From the NCBI GenBank assembly GCA_034769895.1, contig CM068373.1, forward strand, positions 25,568,120 to 25,632,119: a stretch of 64,000 nt of DNA, in the 5' to 3' direction. Origin of the DNA: Magicicada septendecula. Taxonomy: Eukaryota > Arthropoda > Insecta > Hemiptera > Cicadidae. The notes under the pieces were generated by a model. The model did no database searches. It saw nothing but the letters and a program-made list of their open reading frames with translations, and was not told the origin of the DNA. Of the stretch, positions 1 to 11,707 are shown in pieces (position 1 is the stretch's first letter; each line of letters opens with the position of its first letter). The translations under genes and the position numbers were made by a program.

Positions 1-54
1 GGAAGAGTTTGTCAAGTAGTTGAGTTGCTTTGGAACGGAACAGGTGATTCGCCG

Positions 55-145
55 ATAGAAGAAGAAGAAGAAGAAGAAGAAGAAGAAGATGATGATGATG
101 ATGATGATGATGATGAAGAAGAAGAAGAAGAAGAAGAAGAAGAAG

Positions 146-177
<32 letters not shown>

Positions 178-262
178 GAAGTAGAAGTAGAAGTAGAAGT
201 AGAAGAAGAAGAAGAAGAAGAAGAAGAAGAAGAAGAAGAAGAAGAAGAAGAAGAAGAAGAAG

Positions 263-293
<31 letters not shown>

Positions 294-294
294 T
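55..294. repeat. (GAA)n/(GAT)n microsatellite
   Basis: Almost pure trinucleotide repeat: GAA units with an interior block of GAT and a block alternating GAA and GTA. The plus strand is purine-rich over about 240 bp. Long open frames across it (poly-Glu, poly-Ser) are artefacts of the repeat. Confidence 0.98.
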
Positions 295-295
295 T

Positions 296-1454
296 TATTT
301 TTTTTTGTCAATAACTGTTTATTAATTGTTATCAGTTATCTGTATTTATAGAAATTATTAGAGAGTCCTATAGATAATTATGGAAACAGATATAAACTTA
401 TACAATAAGATTAAATTAATTAGATCTTTATACCACTTAGTGGTTATGAGTATAAATTTAACTACACACACCATTAGAGTAATCGGAAATTTTATTTAGC
501 ATTGTATACATAATAGTAATGATGAGTAATAATAATGATTACAATGTTACAAATTTTTACTGGTTTACAATTATTTCTTTGCTAAAAAAATTGTAGTGTA
601 ATCGGGGTTTCTTAATTTTTCTGTTAATGGGATAATTGACTAATAATAAATGTATGACTTTCAAAATAGTGAGAGTTCTGCAGCTCAGGAAAGTTTCTAG
701 ATATTTATTTGTTTTGCCACCTTGTTATTACTTAATTTTTAATTTTGGTGACTAAACACTTATTAAAGCAGTGCGTGTTGGTGAAATAATAAGAAGATAT
801 TCTAAAGTACGAAAGTGAACGTGTTATTTTAGCTGTGTGAATCGATTTCTCTAATTTTCTGTATACTTATTCCCTGTTTTAATTTCATGAATATATTGCA
901 AAACTTTTAGAAATATTTAACATTTATTTTTGCAGCTAATGGCCCATATCTTCTTAATATACCGGGCAGTTACGGTTAAGTTGAAAGTGTTTTTCCTTTA
1001 GGGGGAGATTTTTTATAATTTCGTGACATGTGTTTGCTTTTAAGGAGCGGGTTAAATTAGTGGCAAACACGCGGAGCGAAGCAGTTCTAAAGCAAAAACC
1101 TAATATGTACGTCCCAAGAGCATCTGATGTTCTCTACAAATCTGCTGCTGTTTGCATTAAACTTGTGAACACTTGCATTCTCAGGAGATCGCATTTAGTT
1201 CAGTGTAGGAGTTTGCGTACTTGTTAATCACGTTATATTCGTATGAGAATTTAGAGGGTATATAGAAACAAAGCTAAAATAGGGACTAAAAATAATTTAG
1301 TTTATTCTTATCTGCGGAGCAAAAGCAAAGTGCGTGGGCTACTTGGACTAAAAAATTTTCCTAAATAATATTTGAATTATTCAGAGTCATACGTAATTAA
1401 AATAAATGGTATAAATACACTTCAACTTAATTTGTGTGCTAGTTTCCTCATAAT
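296..1454. other. AT-rich stretch, no gene recognised
   Basis: About 1.16 kb of AT-rich sequence with only short frames, none with a recognisable domain. No tRNA, repeat array or terminal repeat was seen. Confidence 0.6.
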
Positions 1455-2240
1455 CATCATCATCACCACTCTAAGGACTAGGCCTTAGACCTATTCCGTA
1501 ACCCATCTCCTCCTCGGTCTACCGACATCTCTCTTCCCAGTAGAAAAAACCCAAAGCAGCCACAGGTAGACGGATATCAGACATACGATTCAAGTGTTGC
1601 ACCTTCCTAATTCACCTTCTCATTCAAGAACACCATCTCCTTCTGTGGGCTCCAATGTTCTGGGGCAATGTTATATTTTTAAATCGCGTTATATATCCCC
1701 GTTTCTTCTCCAGTCCAAGCGATAACAACCTTGTGGCTCTCTTAGAAATTTTCTTTTCGATTCCTGAATCCTTTGCACGTCCTATTAAAAAGATTCCATG
1801 CCTCACTAGCATACAGGAATGTGGTCAAAATCACATAAAATTTCATTCGGATATCCTTCCGTGTTTTATTTTTCAGGTACTTATGAATCGTTCCACAGAT
1901 GCGTCTGAATTTTGTTAGCTTACTATCCGAATCAATATTAGTTCCATACGAGATATTACAAACCAGGTAATTAAAGTGACTAACTTGATACAAAATCTGA
2001 TTATTCACGACTATCTTAGTTGTTATAGGATACCTTCCGTGAAATGCCATCGTTTTAGATTTTGTAAGCAGAATTATGTAGCCCATAGTCTTGTATGATT
2101 CTATAGAACGTAAATATCGTCCACTGTAACTGGTCTTCTGCTTTCTGTGTCATTACCTTTTCATCTGCATAAACCAATGCATTCACATGAATATTTCGCT
2201 GCAGTCATACTCCCGAGTCAACTTTAGCTGTCCATTGCCG
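1455..2240 (-). mobile_element. LINE fragment, reverse transcriptase C-terminal part and 3' end
   Basis: On the minus strand a frame at 1742-2086 reads KSKTMAF, then a segment resembling the FNYLG motif, then KLTKFRRICGTI and FLYASEAWNL. That order is typical of the region after the catalytic domain of insect non-LTR reverse transcriptases. The 3' side (1460-1640) matches a second copy at 8540-8990 and ends in a short ATG-type repeat on the minus strand. The copy is 5'-truncated and its frames are interrupted, so it is a dead fragment. I cannot assign the clade with confidence. Confidence 0.7.
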
Positions 2241-2428
2241 AAATGTGTCGTGCTAGCTTCCTCTTTCCTTCAATTTTAACCGTGTACACCACATGCCATC
2301 CTGACATTGAAAAATCTAACATCGCTCCCTCTTATACAAAAAAAAACACACAAAAGAAAAATGATTTTTAATCTGAGGAAAACGTTTAAAATGTTGTATC
2401 TGCCGACAATCATCTCACGAAAGGTATT

Positions 2429-2430
<2 letters not shown>

Positions 2431-2514
<84 letters not shown>
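2431..2514. repeat. (AC)n microsatellite
   Basis: About 42 uninterrupted AC dinucleotides. Frames reading poly-Thr-His or poly-Cys-Val across it are artefacts. Confidence 0.98.
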
Positions 2515-2517
<3 letters not shown>

Positions 2518-2624
2518 ATAAGTTTCACAGTTTATTCTTAGCCTCTGACAATTGTTTAAGCCTATTAAGCTAATCTCAAAGAGCTGCTATAAATAACTAA
2601 GGCTTTACGGTTAAAATTACTTCC

Positions 2625-2875
2625 CGATCAGTTTGGACGTGGTAAAAAGTTCACGTAAAAACCATACGTTTCGGCAGTACCATCGACTGCCAACTTCAGT
2701 AAAAATCGAGTACGCTAACATAACCAGAATACGCATACCGCTAACGTATACCACCTCACGTCAGCGTCCTCGATTTTCACTGAAGATGGCAGCCGATGGC
2801 ACTGCCGAAACGTTTGGTTTTTTAATTAAACTTTGGACCACGGCCAAACAACCCATGAAGTAATTTTAACCAAAT
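2625..2875. mobile_element. Pair of inverted Penelope-type terminal repeats
   Basis: Two related sequences face each other: one on the minus strand around 2661-2700 and one on the plus strand around 2771-2816. Each carries a CTGAAG core, a GGCAG...CTGCC hairpin and GAAACGT. This layout matches the pLTRs of Penelope-like elements, which often lie inverted. No reverse transcriptase is present here, so only the termini remain. Confidence 0.55.
2780..2815 (+). ncRNA. Hammerhead ribozyme-like core (Penelope type)
   Basis: CTGAAGA (2780-2786) fits the hammerhead CUGANGA box. It is followed by one T, a helix GGCAG/CTGCC (2788-2792 with 2802-2806) and GAAAC (2807-2811) fitting the GAAA box. A palindrome AAACGTTT (2808-2815) could form a short stem III. 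Activity is not shown. The opposing minus-strand copy has a changed core and is likely dead. Confidence 0.5.
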
Positions 2876-2879
2876 TCAC

Positions 2880-3328
2880 TCCGGCCTACGTAAAAAATTA
2901 AGACTGTAGTTGACTGTAAAGAAAACTTTAGTTCCTCTAATAGGTTTTATTAGGTAGCATGTTTCGCCAAGTGCCCAACGAGTCATCTGTCAATATCACA
3001 GAAATTTTACTTTTCCTAAGGTTGTTTCATATAGGTTAAGTATGCCAGTCGCTACTCCTGATTAAACCACCTGTTTTGTGGTGCTTTACTTCCTAAAGAG
3101 CACACTATAATAAACTAACTTATTATGTGTGCATTCATAAGCAATTCACAAGATTTGTTTCACTTTATTGAACGGTAAGCTACAATTAAAAAATATAATT
3201 GGTCAATTATTCTATGTAAACGTGATGTAAAGTAATATAATGTAACTAATGTGTAACTAGTTGTATAATGTAATCATAGAAGTTGGAAATGTTGACGGCA
3301 AAACCTGTAAGGTGGTAACATAGAACGG
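2880..3328. other. Spacer, no gene recognised
   Basis: About 450 bp of AT-rich DNA between the Penelope-type termini and the SINE. Nothing recognisable on either strand. Confidence 0.55.
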
Positions 3329-3340
3329 ATTGTAAGCTAT
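3329..3340. repeat. Left TSD of the SINE
   Basis: attgtaagctat, identical to 3673-3684. Confidence 0.85.
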
Positions 3341-3672
3341 CTTCTTCTTCTTCTTCTTCTCCACTTCAGGCATTAGGTCGTAGACCTGTTGCGCCCTCCT
3401 GCCAGAGAGATATTAGCGAACCTTTTTAAACCACGCCCGGTAGCAACCCGTGCGGGGGGGGGGAGAGTGTTATTTATGTGTGTAGTATATGGTGTGCCCT
3501 TGTTACATATCTGGCCCGGGTATGCCAGAGAAGACGTACGTATTATTTGTCCGCGTACGCGCGGGTGGACGAGCAAATCGAGCCGTGACCTTGACTCGAT
3601 CTCACCACATCGGCAGCACTGCAACGCTCTGATTATGAGTCAAAGACGCTACCACTGTGCCGGCTCGCCCAC
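3341..3672 (-). mobile_element. tRNA-Met-derived SINE, full length
   Basis: The element reads on the minus strand. Its head (about 3672 down to 3597) is tRNA-like: an A-box-like segment with CACAGTGGTAGCG, then a helix TTTGA/TCAGA closing the 7-base loop CTCATAA, whose anticodon CAT is methionine. A body of about 230 bp follows, ending in a (GAA)n tail (plus 3341-3360). The 12-bp TSD attgtaagctat flanks it exactly at 3329-3340 and 3673-3684. The perfect TSD suggests a fairly recent insertion. It has no coding capacity and would depend on a LINE for mobility. Frames across it on both strands are fortuitous. Confidence 0.85.
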
Positions 3673-3684
3673 ATTGTAAGCTAT
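3673..3684. repeat. Right TSD of the SINE
   Basis: attgtaagctat, directly abutting the tRNA-like head. Confidence 0.85.
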
Positions 3685-4224
3685 AATAAACCGAATCAAG
3701 AATACTTAGATAATGGAGTGCAACCAACGTTATGACAACGGGAAGAAAACGATTTCATCTGTTTTAAAGCTCTACTCTCTGCCTCATTAGAAACTTAATT
3801 CTGACGACAATATTAGTAACAATAACAGCTTTACGACGTTTTGCGTTTCCATTTATCGTGCTTCAAAGAACTGTCTTCAACTGTTTACTGTACTCAGCCG
3901 TGTTCACTGTTAACGAATTACATTCCCTTTAATTAAAAATAGTTCATGCAATTAAACGACTTTTGTTTATAATGACGTCTTCAAGAATGTTGTGCAAGAC
4001 TTCGTTTACAATTAATATTTACTGTTTTCTATTGTTGCGCAATAAGGAACATTCTCGTACAATCGACAGTGTCGTTCTACAAGCCCCTCAACTAGCCCAG
4101 CCGGTACGTGTTTCCGCGAAGGCCGAGCTCGAGTATCTTCTAGACTTTTCTAGTGGTTGTTAAGGACGCATATTATGGAAGGATGCAGACTATAAATTGC
4201 CAACACCTGCCGCTTGGAAGTCAG
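3685..4224. other. Spacer, no gene recognised
   Basis: A 66-residue frame at 3963-4163 has no recognisable domain, and I do not call it a gene. No RNA gene seen. Confidence 0.5.
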
Positions 4225-4450
4225 TTTACATCGGGCGAATTCACGGTGGGTTTAAGTGATTATTGTGCCGGACTCTGTTACTTGACATTATTATTGCATG
4301 TGTACAAATTTAACTTGCATTATTGTACGATTACAATCTTGTTGAATAATTTGTTGATTTCAAACTGTTACTTGTGATTATTTGAAACTGGTGTTTAGTG
4401 ACTTAATTGTTATCTTCATTTTGTTTTCTGTTGTACCATACGATGATCAG
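4225..4450 (+). repeat. Dispersed repeat, copy 1
   Basis: Similar in the same orientation to 7790-8015. Shared blocks, in order, include attattgc, acaaatttaactt, gttgatttcaaa-like and tagtgactt. Family unknown; no coding remnant seen. Confidence 0.55.
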
Positions 4451-4689
4451 TGTGACCGTCGGAACAATATTTTTAACAACCCTTTACACTTTTACATTAA
4501 ACGTTAGCAAGGTGCTACGAGCATATAATAATAATTATTATTATTACTCATGTTTAAAACGATTTATGTCTTGAAGTAAGCAATTTGACATTAAACAAGA
4601 CTAAAAAACGTAACTTCTTTCTCTTACAAATATATACTTAATATACGTCATACATAAGTAAACTACCGTCATCAGTTTCATTCACCGCC

Positions 4690-5995
4690 CATTATTTCTA
4701 GTTGTCCGTTTCTTTCACTTTTCCTCCTTTCTGTCTTTTGCTTTCTCTGTTTCGCTTTTTAATTGGTGTTCTGCCTTAAGGCAGGTCTTCAAATGGTAAA
4801 AGCTCTCCAAGTTGTCCTATCGCATGCCAGTCTTTTCGTTTCTTCGTAACACCCTCTGATTTGAATGCTATCTATCAACTTTATTCTTTTACGCCCTCTT
4901 CATTTTACTCCTTCTATGACACCTTCCATGGCAGTTGTAAGCAAACAGTCTCTTCTTAAACAATGACCTAATCAATTCCTTTTCCTATTTTCTATTACTT
5001 TCCGATTCTTCTTTCTTCCCCTATTCTTCTTAAAACTTCATCATTCCTTACTTTATCAATCCACCTTACTTTATCCATTGCTCGCCAAACCCACATCTCA
5101 AATGCTTCTAATCTTTTCTCATCCTCCTTCCTCAGTGTCCATGTCTCTACACCATATAAAGCGACGCTCCAGACATAATATTTGACCAACCTTTTTCTTA
5201 AATTTTTATTAATTTTGCACACAGCAGTCTTTTCTTCTCATTAAACGCCTCTTTCGCTATAGCAATTCTGGCTCTAATTTCACGAGTGCAGGAGATATCT
5301 TCACTTATCAAGCTTCCAAGATATTTAAACAACTCCACCTGTTGTATTTTGTCCTGCCCTATCTTTATGTCTGCCCTTTTTCCTCCTCCGCTAATCACCA
5401 TATGCTTAGATTTTTCCTTGTTAATCCTCATTCCATATTCCTCGCATACTAAATTAAAATCTCTTATCACTTCATTCATTGACTCTTCCTTTTCTGCTAA
5501 AACAACCATGTATTCAGCAAACCTTATTAATTCACTTTCTTCTTCTACCGACATTTACCCCTCTTGTTTTGTCAAAGCACTTCCTAATCAAGTCATCAAG
5601 ATAAATGTTAAATAAAGTTGGTGATATACAGCATCCTTGCCTTACTCCTCTTGCAATCTTAATTCCTTCTGCACTCTCCTTTCCGATTTGCACACACACT
5701 TTCTGTCCAAGGTACAGATTAGGAATCAATTGTCTCTCCGTGTAATTCACCCTCTTGCCCCTCAATATATCTGATAGTCTTCCCCACTGTTTTCTGTCAA
5801 ATGTTTTTTCAAAGTATATATAAACAACATAAAGTTCTTTGTCTTTTTCTATGCATCTTTCTCCAATTGTTCTAAGCAGCCCTATTGCATCCCTAGTCCC
5901 TTTACCTTTCCTGAAACCGAACTGCGCTTCCTCTAACGTGGCATCCAGTTCCCCATATATTCTTCTCTTCAACACTCTTAACAACACTTTGGCTG
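4690..5995 (-). mobile_element. 5'-truncated LINE, reverse transcriptase and 3' end
   Basis: Minus-strand frames at 5532-5987, 5198-5554 and 4995-5222 follow reverse transcriptase order: FGFRKGKGTRDAI, a FEKTFDRKQW segment (FVDFEKAFD motif), GVRQGCCISPTLFN, EKSKHMVISG, FKYLGSLIS and VALYGVETWTLRK. A LINE tail runs down to about 4690. The element is dead: frames change twice and the catalytic FADD equivalent reads FAEY, so both aspartates are gone. No endonuclease domain remains, as expected from 5' truncation. It resembles the widespread insect LINE with an LYG.ETWTLRK motif; clade not assigned. Confidence 0.85.
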
Positions 5996-7216
5996 TTTTT
6001 CTCTAATACGCCAAAACTTTTTATATTGCAAAACAGATTTTTATAACAGCTTAATTTAAAAACACTTTGTTTACAGATTACTTGGTGAGGATTGTGTATG
6101 TATGCAAGAAGAATGAAGAGAAATAGTATTGCGACTGTCAACACCAGCAGGTTCGAGAACCGGACTTCACAGAAGTACGACCACAGTTGTCGCATAATAG
6201 AAAATAGATGATCAAACAGGTATTAGTAAATGGTACAAAAGAAAAGAAAAACTAAATGAAATGCATTTCTCTGTTTCCATCATGTGAACCACATAGTGTC
6301 TCACCAGTGGTTGGTGCTAGGAGCTGTTACCGTTATTTTACGACTCCTGCCTGTCCAGGATTTCTGACCACCGCACAGTGCAGTAAACGCTTCCATAGAG
6401 TTAATATTTCGAAACAGCACAAAAAAGTCTATCACTTGCAACACAGACTAATAAGTAGATACAATTTTACTTATTCATTTAAGACTTCAGTATGTTGATT
6501 TTTGGGAGGACGATGTTAGTAAAACCTTAATCATAAAATAGTACGACTATATTTTAACATAGGCTATTTATCATTTTTAGTGCATACACTAAGCCTTTCG
6601 CTTCTTACATTGTTGAGCGTTGCCTGGAAGAATATGTTTGATGTCATGTAAAAGTTAAGTAAATAAAGTGGCAGTGGGCTTCGAAGAAAATAAATGTTAA
6701 ACACATATCCGAATATTAAAATGCCGTTACGTATTTTCCTTTCCGAATCGATTAGTAATTATCAAACTTCTAAACTTTTCTCATTTTGTGGATTCCATTT
6801 ACTCAATTTTCTTTTTGTTTTGCATTTTGTTTAAATTTTGTTTTTTTACACCACTGTAGGAAATATTGCCGAAAAGCTCGTCAAGCATTTCCGATCTGAT
6901 TATGAGCTACATTTTCAGAGTGACATTTGAAAGGTCTCATCAGCGAATTCTTACAGAGTTGTCTGCAACAGTGGTACTTCTGTTTTAACATTGAAAATGT
7001 TCATAAGGACGTGTCACACATTTGAAAACGACCGCTGGTGCGTGATCGAAAATGGGAACCGGTGAGTTTCCATAGAAACTAATTCTTTGTTGTCAATAAC
7101 GTAGTACACATATAAAACTTCGCTTATGAATGCGACTACATTTAACTTATAATCTGTACATTGGTAAATAAAGAATGAATTCATTGATTGGTGAATGAAG
7201 AATGAATTCATTGATT
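5996..7216. other. Spacer, no gene recognised
   Basis: About 1.2 kb with short frames only (for example 80 residues at 6256-6498) and no recognisable domain. A 24-base unit containing ttcattgattggtgaatgaa is duplicated in tandem at about 7170-7225. Confidence 0.5.
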
Positions 7217-7227
7217 GGTGAATGAAC

Positions 7228-7270
<43 letters not shown>
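7217..7270. repeat. (TA)n microsatellite
   Basis: About 27 TA units, directly after a short ttcattgattgg duplication. Confidence 0.95.
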
Positions 7271-7273
<3 letters not shown>

Positions 7274-7730
7274 TTTATTGAAGCATTTTCAATGCCTTTC
7301 TCTGTGCATTGCATTTGTGCAATGCCTGTAAATTTTTAATTATAACCAATAACATAACTTTATTAATTAAATACTTTGTTTTTGTTACATTTTCACCGGG
7401 GTTTTCTCTTTGCTCTTGTAGAGAGTTAGTTTTTCTTTACGTCTTGCAAATTATAGAAAAAAGCATAGAAGTTGTCTTTGTTTTCACCCAACGTCACTTA
7501 TTGAACTATAGTAGAAAAAAGGTATAATAATATTTATTAAAACGCTAGAAACATAATAAGTATGTCTACTTAGACATAAAGTATGTCTACCAGCTTGGTA
7601 GCCTAGCAAGTGCAGTGTCTCGGTCACGACTGTGCACACATGTAGCCTCCAGTCTGTTCCAACAGTTCTAACTACGCAAATTAAGCTGGCACGAAGACAA
7701 AAGAAAGAAAAATTAATCTGGAACAACAGT

Positions 7731-7735
<5 letters not shown>
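7271..7735. other. Spacer between two (TA)n tracts
   Basis: AT-rich with no recognisable domain. A short tandem duplication around tatgtctac lies at 7561-7590. Confidence 0.5.

Positions 7736-7762
<27 letters not shown>
7735..7762. repeat. (TA)n microsatellite
   Basis: About 14 TA units. Frames reading YIYIYI here are artefacts. Confidence 0.95.
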
Positions 7763-7765
<3 letters not shown>

Positions 7766-7789
7766 ACCCACGGCCGTCATAGAAGATAG

Positions 7790-8015
7790 TTTCACCTGGC
7801 GATATTATAGAGTGAGAATCAAGTGATTGTTGCGGATTAGTGGAAAGTGATAATTACTGATATACTGTAATAAGGTGACGTTATTATTGCGTGTCCACAA
7901 ATTTAACTTCAATGATTTTATAGAGTTTTTTGTTGATCTCAAAATAATATTTGTGTCTATTATTATTAGTGACTTCATTGGTTTCTTTATTTTGTTTCCA
8001 CTGTACAATAAAATA
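7790..8015 (+). repeat. Dispersed repeat, copy 2
   Basis: Partner of 4225-4450, same orientation and similar length, diverged. Family unknown. Confidence 0.55.
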
Positions 8016-8535
8016 CATAAATTATAAATCACATAAGTGTACACAAACAAGTTGTATAACGCTTGCAGCTAATATATAATCAAACCCAAAACAAGAAAAA
8101 TCAGAGATGGCAGCATTGAACTGGCTATATCAAAGGCGAGAGTGAATTTTGTAATAACGGAAAAGTAATCACATCAATTGTTTTGATGTTTTTTACGTCA
8201 CTACTAGAAATAAACTTTATTACTAATACACGTTACGAAAGCAGTTTTAATGGTACTTATGTTCTTATTATTTACGTTGCATATACCCTCGAAGATGACT
8301 CCTCGATATAGGGAAATTCCAACCTGTGGCTGAGGAACCTGGCGTAGGCCTACCTTAGACCATAATTCTGAAATGCATATTGTCCACATTGTATTCACTA
8401 TTTGTTATTATTTTCTTAGGGTTATGAGGGCGTCCTTTACCTCTTTTACCTCCTACTATACTGTGCCAATCTTTTTTGGCAATATTATCTTCTGGACGTT
8501 TATTTAAACGATTTTTCATTTGGCACGACTTTCTA
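8016..8535. other. Spacer, no gene recognised
   Basis: AT-rich, short frames only, nothing recognisable. Confidence 0.5.
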
Positions 8536-9110
8536 TTATTTTATCATCATCATCATCACCACCACTCGAAGGAGTATGCCTTAGACCTGTCCCGGAATCC
8601 ATTTTCTCCTCGGTCTACCAAAACTTCTCTTCCCAGTATGGTGATAACCCAAGGGACCCACATGTATCAGGCATGGGATTCAAGTGTTCACAACATCTCC
8701 ATCTGTGGTCTTCTTCCTCTGGTGCAATGAAGTAATGTTTAAATCGCATCTAATATCCTAGTTCCTTCTCCGATCTAAGAGAGAACAACCTTTGCTCTCT
8801 CTTACAACTTTCATTTCCACTCCCTCAATACTCTGCACGTCAATTTACCAAGAGTCCATGTCTCACTAGCATACAGGAATGTGGGGACAGCCAGAGTTTT
8901 CTACAACTTTTTTAGGGTATCCTTCCGTATATTATTTTATCGTTTATTAAAAAGTATACTTAGTTCTTTTCAGGCATCGTCATTCCTCGTACCATTATTC
9001 CTCCCACTGAACGGAAAACTTTAATCTTTGTCAGCCTGGATTACAGTTGTTTTGTGTTACTGCCCAGCCTTCGATACATTATAAGAAAGTCTGAACACCC
9101 ATTACGCTAC
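8536..9110 (-). mobile_element. LINE fragment, second copy of the 1455-2240 family
   Basis: Shares with 1455-2240 the tcatcatcatcaccac tail, the gccttagacct and ctcctcggtctacc blocks, ttcaagtgtt and the catacaggaatgtgg segment, all in the same order. The minus strand therefore reads the reverse transcriptase C-terminus followed by a short 3' region ending in an ATG-rich tail. Decayed, with no long frame. Confidence 0.65.
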
Positions 9111-9128
9111 AAAATTACAAGAGTGTCC

Positions 9129-9136
9129 CTGCCCAC
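9129..9136. repeat. Left TSD of the long-TIR transposon
   Basis: ctgcccac; the right copy reads cttcccac (7 of 8 identical). Confidence 0.7.
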
Positions 9137-9427
9137 TAGGGTGGGCCGAAAAATGTCAACTTTATCCGGTCAAAAACGGGTATGCCTCAAAAGTTGTATT
9201 TTAGGTCTAGGAAGAACAGCGTAAAATATTAACCCCGAAAAATAATATCTTCAGTCTGCGCAACTGCCTTAAAAATTATATTTTTTACCAAAAAAGTGAG
9301 AATTACCGAAATTTTTTTTATTAACTTCTTGAAGGTGGACGAAGATCGGGTGATGCTTAAAGTTATGTTAAATGTCACCACATATAGCTAAAAAAATATT
9401 GAACCCTTAATATAACTTATTTTGTTT
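9137..9427 (+). repeat. Left terminal inverted repeat
   Basis: Starts tagggtgggccg; pairs with 11708-11997 in inverse orientation over about 290 bp. Such long TIRs are unusual for hAT elements, which normally have 10-30 bp. Confidence 0.85.
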
Positions 9428-9874
9428 GAGCATAAGCCCTAAAATTTACAACTTTTTGAGAATTTCGAAAAGAGTACGTCTTTGGTGTAGTTTACCTTAT
9501 TAGTTTTTTAATTATTTAATAATCACACAGTTTAGTTTCAAACTCTATGTCATAAACAGTAAACACTATGTAACTTTTCGTTATTTCAAACAGAACTACC
9601 CAGGACTCACCACGAGGAGGTGGTTGCATGTCGAGTCCCACCCGTGCCCTCTCAACCACCTAACCATGAGAGCACGCTAACTTCTCTAAGCCTTAAATTC
9701 CTTCTTTGATTCAAACTTTGGTCTTATTGTTCTGTCCATCAATCTTGCTCTAATTACTCCGTCCCTCCTCTTTGTTTCATCACAAACTTGTTGAGATGAC
9801 TTTGTCACTTTTTTGAGTGCCCTTTCGACAGCTTGAGTGTGTGATGTCAGAGACAACATTCGCCTGGATTCCGT

Positions 9875-10741
9875 TTAGATTGTTACAGGTGGTTCTGTTA
9901 CATTTATAGATTGCCACAAGGTCATGTCAATGTAGTCTGTGGCAGAAAAGTTTATCTTTGGAATCTTGAACTGCCTAACACAAGCAGATTCTGCAATGTT
10001 CGACTTATTTCGGGCTGCCATGATTCGTCTGATGGCGAGCTGCCGGATTGTTTTTCTGCTATCAGTTAGCATTGCAACTATCACATTTTCTGGGTGTGCG
10101 AAATAACCATTGTTTTGTAAACAGTTATACACCACTTTCTTGTGTTTATCTTGCAGGTATGACGAAAATTGTATCATTTTCCACAGATTATTTGCTCCAT
10201 CTTTCAGGTTTGGATTACATTTTATTGTAAACCAGCTTGGAGCATACACTTTCACAACGTAGTTTGTCATTTCTTTTAATGTTTGTGATGGTGAATCTGA
10301 AGCAATATACAGTCGCAAAATCCGCTTGGCACTAGTTACCCATCTGGCATGATTCAGCATTCCTGGACTTCCATCTCCGAACCCAGGTGGACATTCTCCA
10401 ACGGAAATTATTCTACATATGTCAAATATGTATTTCTGATCTGTGCTCAATTCTTTTTTTAGATCAGGAAATAATTCTTCAACAGGACTCTTGATCGGTC
10501 TAAACTTTACAGGTGGTAACTTGTGACAGTTAACTAGGGCTTGCCCAATGGGGCCACTATAACCGCTAGGACCAGATGTTTCGCCATCTAAACATTCAAA
10601 AAGATGTCTAAGCGGAAGCTCGTTTGCATGCAGCTGGGATACTACCCATTGAAGTGGTCTGCCGAGTTTTTTCCAGGATACTGATAACGCCATTGTTTTT
10701 TCCAATATTTGTTGGACAACCATCACATCCAACGCAAACAA
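9875..10741 (-). pseudogene. Transposase, C-terminal part
   Basis: A 288-codon frame with GRPLQWVVSQLHANELPLRH, a DGETSGPSGYSGPIG block, LNHARWVTSAKRILRLY and a C-terminal RKTIRQLAIRRIMAARN segment. The His-Ala-Arg-Trp block looks like a conserved motif of the catalytic or insertion domain. The true protein continues upstream in another frame: homology crosses from 10608-10970 at about 10690, so a frameshift lies there. The nominal start is not a real initiation site. Confidence 0.7.
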
Positions 10742-11040
10742 GTTCGGACAAACTAATGTTTTTTTCAGTCACATATTCTAAAATTGAGTTAGCGATATCA
10801 ACAGCTTTTCCTAATAGGGGTTTTATATGTCCAATATATTTTGAACCAGGCTCTTGTATGAGTGATACGTGGTCTTCTTGACGTACTCGCCGGTGCTTTT
10901 TACAATCTTCACTTGTCTCTATATATAAAGTTTTATCGATTCTACCATCAAAATACAAAGCTTGCAACACTGTTTCCCCATTACAATCATTGTTTAATAT
11001 CTGGCTACGGATTTTCTCTCTTTCACGTCTGACTTTATTT
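10608..11040 (-). pseudogene. Transposase, RNase H-like central part
   Basis: Contains LQALYFDGRIDKTL, which looks like the first beta strand with a catalytic aspartate, and CVGCDGCPTNIGKNNGVI, which looks like the strand carrying the second aspartate. This fits a DDE/D RNase H-like fold (inference from layout). Upstream it reads KVRREREKIRSQILNN. It switches frame with the N-terminal part at about 11040 and with the C-terminal part at about 10690. Confidence 0.65.
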
Positions 11041-11690
11041 TTGTAGTAGCTGTAGATGTAAATTCATCATCACCATTCATGCTAATGTCCATTAACAATA
11101 CTGACGCCAAAGAAGATGCAGGCCTGTCTGATATCCCGTATCTGTCACAAGTTCTAGCAAAAGTGCTTATATTTAATCTAGTTTGCACATTAGTGTTTGT
11201 TTGAGAAGAGTTTTGTGGACAAACAATTTGATCTGCATCAGGACATTCATCCGAGTCAAGATCTGAGTAGCTTTCTGGCTCAACATAATCATCATTTTCT
11301 TTTTGTATCTTACTTTGTCTAGTAGAATGCTCTTTTTGTTTCCTGGCTTCTCTTTTTCGAATGCGTGATGCAGTTTTGCCATCAATGTTTCGTATCATCA
11401 TCAGCCGATCTGCTCTTTGGTCTGTTAAAAATTCATGTTCTAATTGCGGCACTTTTTTTCCCGCACACAGTTGCAAGAGCTTAAATCACTACACTTACAA
11501 GCACAGACATCAAGTAGTTTACTAGATTTTTCCAAAAACTCTGAGAGCCGTTTTTTAAAATTATGTTTGTATTGATCTCTCTCAAATGACTTGTTTACGC
11601 CTTGCATAATGTCTATGCTTTTTTCAACATGTCTTTCATTGTTCTGTGAGACACTACCGGAATTGATGATTTCTGCTACAGTGATTGCAC
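10994..11690 (-). pseudogene. Transposase, N-terminal part
   Basis: The frame at 10994-11476 carries a charged segment (SRIRKREARKQKE) and CDRYGISDRPASSLASVLL. Just upstream, in another frame (about 11480-11690), lies a cysteine-rich block LLDVCACKCSDLSSCNC that may bind zinc and target DNA. The frame change near 11466 is a third frameshift in this gene. The transposase is therefore dead, although the termini could still be mobilised in trans. Confidence 0.6.
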
Positions 11691-11707
11691 TTTATGCGCA
11701 TTGCGCA

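Noticed and set aside
12-351. Long poly-Glu and poly-Ser frames
   Set aside because: They are translations of the (GAA)n microsatellite.
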